8,812 nucleotides of DNA from NCBI GenBank assembly GCA_009781565.1, contig WQXV01000035.1:1-8812 (forward strand), read 5' to 3'. This DNA is from Actinomycetes bacterium (GTDB lineage Bacteria > Actinomycetota > Coriobacteriia > WRKU01). The translations under genes and the position numbers were made by a program. The notes beneath the pieces were generated by a model. It had not been told where the DNA came from. It was given only the letters and a program-made list of their open reading frames with translations, and searched no databases. Position 1 is the first letter of the stretch, and each line of letters opens with the position of its first letter. This document shows positions 5,730 through 8,812 of the stretch, piece after piece.

Positions 5730-6833
5730 ATGAAACGCGTTCTATTGATTTGTTTGGCTCTACTGATGGTGACATCGTTGGCCGTATTCGTGATAGGATG
5801 CAGCGACTCTGATGATGCGACTATCGTCACAGAAACAACACCCACCAAAGACGAAAGCGTCGACCCGGCAACGACCGGTACCATCACGGTCTATACCGCG
5901 CTTGAAGACGAGCAGGTCGAAGAGTACCTCGGCGTGTTCAATGCGCGCTACCCTGACATCAAGGTCAATATCGTACGTGAGTCGACCGGAGTCATCACCG
6001 CAAAGCTCCTTGCCGAGAAGTCCAACCCCCAGGCAGATGTGGTATGGGGCACTGCCGCCTCGTCACTGTTGGTACTGGATGAGAACAACATGCTCGAGCC
6101 GTATGCGCCTGCCGGCATCGAGAACATTCTCCCTCAGTTCAAATCCGACAAGTCGGTCCCGACCTGGGTCGGCATCGATGTGTGGGAGACCGCTTTTACC
6201 ATCAATACCGTCGAGCTCGAGAAGCTCGGTCTGACCGTCGATGATATCCAGGGATACGACGACCTCCTCCGCCCCGAGCTCCAGGGGCATATCGTCATGT
6301 CAAATCCGTCTTCTTCTGGAACTGGACTTCTCACGGTCACCGGGCTTCTACAGCTCAACGACAAGACGACCGATGATGGCTGGGAGTTTCTTACCAAGTT
6401 GCACAACAATATCGATCAATACGTCCACTCCGGATCGAAGCCGGCCAAGATGGCTGGTGCCGGCGAGACCGTGGTCGGAGTCAGCTTCGGCTATGCCGGG
6501 ATCAAGCAGATCAACGACGGTGCACCGGTCGTAGTCGTCTTTCCAAAAGAGGGCTCAGGCTGGGATCTTGAGGCGAACGCGCTGATGCGCAAAGACAACA
6601 TCCAACCAGCATCGAAGACGTTTCTTGATTGGGCCATCTCCGATGAAGCCATGGCGCTTTACAAAGCCAACTACCCCATCCTTGCCAACGGAAAAGGAGG
6701 GACCTATGACGGGTTCGATACCGATCCGGTCGATCAGCTGATCGACAACGATCTGGCATGGGTGGCCTCAAACCGCGAGACGATCCTGGACAAGTGGACC
6801 GCGCTGTTTGATGAAAAATCTGCACCGGAATAA
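5730..6833 (+). CDS. phnS2: 2-aminoethylphosphonate-type ABC transporter substrate-binding lipoprotein
   Basis: This is an extracytoplasmic receptor for a small anionic solute, most likely 2-aminoethylphosphonate (AEP). It has 367 residues. The signal peptide ends with lipobox VIGC, giving lipidated Cys24, followed by an acidic Thr-rich linker to about residue 50. The fold is of the iron/putrescine/AEP binding-protein class. Marks I associate with the AEP subgroup (TIGR03261-like; AepX is a characterised AEP-binding protein I believe related) are STGVITAKLLAEK (85-97), NPQADVVWG (99-107), TWVGIDVW (145-152), NPSSSGTG (192-199), HSGSKP (233-238) and FPKEGSGWD (271-279). The adjacent tyrosine pair that binds iron in FbpA-type proteins is absent, which argues against a ferric function. 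A Pho-box-like promoter precedes the gene and a long hairpin follows it. The family call is strong. The exact ligand is inferred from family resemblance recalled without a search. Confidence 0.85.
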   Translation: MKRVLLICLALLMVTSLAVFVIGCSDSDDATIVTETTPTKDESVDPATTGTITVYTALEDEQVEEYLGVFNARYPDIKVNIVRESTGVITAKLLAEKSNPQADVVWGTAASSLLVLDENNMLEPYAPAGIENILPQFKSDKSVPTWVGIDVWETAFTINTVELEKLGLTVDDIQGYDDLLRPELQGHIVMSNPSSSGTGLLTVTGLLQLNDKTTDDGWEFLTKLHNNIDQYVHSGSKPAKMAGAGETVVGVSFGYAGIKQINDGAPVVVVFPKEGSGWDLEANALMRKDNIQPASKTFLDWAISDEAMALYKANYPILANGKGGTYDGFDTDPVDQLIDNDLAWVASNRETILDKWTALFDEKSAPE

Positions 6834-6852
6834 CCGCTGCGGCACATAGACG

Positions 6853-6891
6853 GGGAGTTGGCGCATCCGAATCTCGGACGCGCCAACTCTC
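6853..6891 (+). other. Long intercistronic hairpin between binding-protein and ATPase genes
   Basis: The arms 6855-6864 and 6880-6889 pair perfectly over 10 bp (GAGTTGGCGC with GCGCCAACTC). The helix extends outward by a wobble (6854/6890) and a G-C pair (6853/6891). Inside, after one A-C mismatch, 6866-6870 pairs with 6874-6878 around a 3-base loop. No T-run follows on either strand; instead an A-run (6894-6899) leads into the ribosome site of the next gene. It is therefore better read as an mRNA stabiliser or processing barrier that raises binding-protein output than as a terminator. Confidence 0.7.
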
Positions 6892-6899
6892 GTAAAAAA

Positions 6900-6903
6900 G
6901 GAG
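6900..6903 (+). promoter_or_regulatory. Ribosome binding site that fixes the ATPase start
   Basis: GGAG within AAGGAGA lies 8 bases before ATG 6912. The longer in-frame option, TTG 6858, would start inside the hairpin and add 18 residues with no family resemblance. Confidence 0.8.
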
Positions 6904-6911
6904 AAACCACG

Positions 6912-7901
6912 ATGTCATTCGTCGAGATCAAGAATATCGTCAAGAAGTTCGACAAACAGGTCGCGCTCAACAACATCTCTGCCGAGATACACAAGGGCGA
7001 ACTGGTCTGTATCCTCGGTCCTTCCGGTTGTGGCAAGACCACCCTGTTGCGAATCATCGCAGGACTCGACAGTGCCAACAGCGGCAAAGTCTACATCGAT
7101 GGCAAGGATGCCACGTACCTGCCTGCCTCGAAGCGCAACTATGGCATCGTCTTCCAGTCCTACGCGCTCTTTCCCAATATGACCGTGATCGGCAACGTCT
7201 TATTCGGGCTTCAGCAAAAGAAGGGCCTGTCCAAGATCCAGATGCACATCAAAGCACAGGATGCGCTCAAGCTGGTAGGTCTGATGGAAGCAAAGAACAA
7301 ATATCCGCGCCAGCTCTCAGGTGGTATGCAACAGCGAACGGCGCTGGCACGCGCCATCGCGCTGTCCCCGGCATTCCTCCTGCTTGACGAACCCCTCTCG
7401 GCACTTGATGCCAAAGTGCGCCAGAAACTGCGAGGTGATATCAGGACCATCCAAAAAGACCTGGGGATCACCACCATCATGGTCACCCATGATCAGGAGG
7501 AGGCGTTGACCATGGCCGATCGCATCATCGTCATGAACGAGGCGGTCGTCGAACAGATCGGCACTCCCAAAGAGATCTATAACCATCCCGCAACTCCCTT
7601 CGTCGCAAATTTCATCGGCACCATGAATTTCTATCGTGATGCTGATCAGACCTGCGCTATACGTCCCGAGAATGTCGTACTGGCATCCGATACTACCGCC
7701 TCCGACTTCATCGCCCAGATCAAATCGCTCGAATTCAAAGGGGCGTTGACCCGTATCCATAGTCTTTTGCCGGACAAGTCCGAGATATGCCTCGATGTCG
7801 CCTCCGAGAAGGCTTCCGAGCTGAACTTGACGGAGAACGGCACCGTCTTTTTGAGCATGCCCCAAGAGAACCTCATCAAGTACGCGGACATGGCGGTCTA
7901 A
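6912..7901 (+). CDS. phnT2: 2-aminoethylphosphonate-type ABC transporter ATP-binding protein
   Basis: This cytoplasmic ATPase drives the importer. From ATG 6912 it has 329 residues. Walker A is GPSGCGKT (36-43), the Q-loop glutamine is Gln82 in VFQSYALFPNM, and the signature is LSGGMQQR (135-142), with Met in place of the usual Gln. Walker B is FLLLDEP (155-161), the D-loop is SALD (163-166) and the switch residue is His193 in VTHDQEEA. The C-terminal part after about residue 235 contains AIRPENV (249-255), as in TOBE-type regulatory domains of the PotA/FbpC/MalK class. The LSGGM signature and the flanking genes fit the AEP subgroup, while sequence alone could also suit iron or polyamine importers. 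Its stop TAA is followed directly by the GTG start of the permease in the same reading frame, so the two are tightly coupled. Confidence 0.88.
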   Translation: MSFVEIKNIVKKFDKQVALNNISAEIHKGELVCILGPSGCGKTTLLRIIAGLDSANSGKVYIDGKDATYLPASKRNYGIVFQSYALFPNMTVIGNVLFGLQQKKGLSKIQMHIKAQDALKLVGLMEAKNKYPRQLSGGMQQRTALARAIALSPAFLLLDEPLSALDAKVRQKLRGDIRTIQKDLGITTIMVTHDQEEALTMADRIIVMNEAVVEQIGTPKEIYNHPATPFVANFIGTMNFYRDADQTCAIRPENVVLASDTTASDFIAQIKSLEFKGALTRIHSLLPDKSEICLDVASEKASELNLTENGTVFLSMPQENLIKYADMAV

Positions 7902-8812
7902 GTGTTGCGCGAGAGACTCAGGCGATGGTTTTCGGGATTTCGATTCTGGCAGTTCCTCATCCTCGCACTCTTCTTGGTGTTCTTTACCGTGGTGCTCATC
8001 TTGCCGCTCTTCTCACTCTTCTCGAAGGCTTTCGTCGACAAGCTTGGCCAGTTCGTCGGTCTTGAGAACTATATCAAGTACTTCAATACCCCCTCACTGA
8101 GTGCCTCGGTCATCAACACCATCGACATCTCGCTGTGGTCCACCCTGGTCAGTGTGGTGATCGGTTTTCTCTATGCCTATGCGCTATGCCGAACCAACAT
8201 CATAGGAAAAGGTTTCTTCAAATACATGGCGATGATACCTATCTTCATCCCCACGGTGATCCACGCGCTCGGTCTTGTCTATCTCTTCGGGAAGCAAGGT
8301 ATACTGACGCGGGCCGGACTGTTCCCCTTCGAGCTCTACGGGCGGCTCGGCATCATACTCTCCGAGATCATCTTCACTTTTCCCCAGGCGTTCCTCATGT
8401 TCTTGGTCGCGCTCGAATACGCCGATGGGCGTCTCTATGAAGCAGCAGATTCGATGGGGGTGACCCCGCTCAAAAAGCTCTTCCGTATCACGTTGCCCGA
8501 GATCAAATACACCGTCCTCAACGTGTTCTTCGTCTGCTTCACGCTGGCGTTTACCGACTTCGGGGCGCCCAAGGTGATCGGAGGTAGTTTCAATGTACTG
8601 GCCACCGATATCTACAAACAGGTTGCCGGTCAGTTCAACTTCAACATGGGTGCGGTCGTTGGTACCCTCCTGCTGATACCGGCCGTCCTCTCCTTTATCG
8701 CCGATCGCCTGGTAAACAGCGCCAACGCCTCGACGATCAACGCGAAGGCGACAACGCTAGCGGTCAAGGAGGGCAGGGCGCGCGACGTCTTCTTCTTTTG
8801 CCTGTGCGCCTC
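7902..8812 (+). CDS. phnU2: 2-aminoethylphosphonate-type ABC transporter permease (3' end outside window)
   Basis: This is the membrane channel subunit. The frame is open from GTG 7902 to the window edge (303 codons) with no stop. Helices are visible at about residues 17-40, 73-95, 107-130, 148-171, 203-220 and 248-267. The EAA loop is YEAADSMGVTPLKKLFRITL (179-198). The segments FTDFGAPKVIGG (217-228) and NVLATDIYKQ (231-240) followed by NMGAVVG (248-254) closely resemble the AEP permease subgroup (TIGR03262-like), whose members are long proteins with two fused permease modules. After a polar linker (270-293) a new hydrophobic stretch begins at the edge, consistent with a second module. GTG is chosen because it abuts the ATPase stop, has a weak GGCGG (7892-7896) upstream and precedes the first helix; no earlier start is possible. 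The start codon is less sure than the family. Confidence 0.88.
   Translation, partial: MLRERLRRWFSGFRFWQFLILALFLVFFTVVLILPLFSLFSKAFVDKLGQFVGLENYIKYFNTPSLSASVINTIDISLWSTLVSVVIGFLYAYALCRTNIIGKGFFKYMAMIPIFIPTVIHALGLVYLFGKQGILTRAGLFPFELYGRLGIILSEIIFTFPQAFLMFLVALEYADGRLYEAADSMGVTPLKKLFRITLPEIKYTVLNVFFVCFTLAFTDFGAPKVIGGSFNVLATDIYKQVAGQFNFNMGAVVGTLLLIPAVLSFIADRLVNSANASTINAKATTLAVKEGRARDVFFFCLCA

Noticed and set aside
5730..6833. Ferric iron-binding protein (FbpA/AfuA)
   Set aside because: The adjacent tyrosine pair expected near the C-terminal lobe is missing, and the motifs fit the AEP subgroup better.
6853..6899. Hairpin plus A-run as an intrinsic terminator for minus-strand transcripts
   Set aside because: On the minus strand the T-run would come before the hairpin, not after it, and no minus-strand gene is present.
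6858..6911. TTG start extending the phosphonate ATPase by 18 residues
   Set aside because: It lies inside the hairpin and has no ribosome site, and ATG 6912 has a good one.
8135..8440. Plus-strand 101-codon frame near the window end
   Set aside because: It is out of frame with the permease that reads open from 7902 to 8812 with clear family motifs.

Overview
The window holds two bacterial ABC import operons, both read on the + strand, with a small enzyme gene between them. Nearly all of it is coding. The base composition is moderately GC-rich, with strong Shine-Dalgarno sites before most genes. Both solute-binding proteins carry lipobox signal peptides with acidic or Thr-rich linkers after the cysteine. 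This fits a monoderm-type, probably anaerobic actinobacterial lineage (Coriobacteriia-like). That placement is an impression from style and cannot be proven from this sequence.

Region 1 (1-4556) is a peptide importer of the Dpp/Opp type. It consists of the 3' part of an OppF/DppF-like ATPase (2-889), a DppA-like lipoprotein (954-2567), a strong intercistronic hairpin with a short T-run (2579-2614), and the permeases DppB (2665-3618) and DppC (3618-4556), which overlap by one base. A second ATPase (DppD) is expected upstream of the window. Sixty bases later, and probably in the same transcript, comes a DUF1028-family predicted Ntn-hydrolase (4617-5525). It has a C-terminal region resembling the putative peptidoglycan-binding domain often fused to that family. 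It has no signal peptide, so it probably acts in the cytoplasm, possibly on what the importer brings in.

Region 2 (5526-5729) is a 204-base AT-rich gap and the only clear promoter region. It carries three hexamers, TTAACA, TTAACT and TTGACA, starting at 5625, 5636 and 5647, exactly 11 bp apart. This is the layout of a PhoP/PhoB-type Pho box. A -10-like TAGAAT follows at 5673.

Region 3 (5730-8812) encodes an importer of the 2-aminoethylphosphonate (AEP) type: a lipoprotein binding protein (5730-6833), a long hairpin (6853-6891), an ATPase with a TOBE-like tail (6912-7901), and a permease (7902 to the window end). The permease directly abuts the ATPase stop codon and is still open at the edge. 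Its 3' end begins what looks like a second permease module.

The most interesting point is that two independent readings agree. The promoter looks phosphate-responsive, and the operon behind it looks like a phosphonate importer. Together they predict AEP scavenging induced by phosphate starvation. The second point is the DUF1028 hydrolase placed at the end of a dipeptide importer operon. I see no mobile element, CRISPR array, RNA gene or clear pseudogene.
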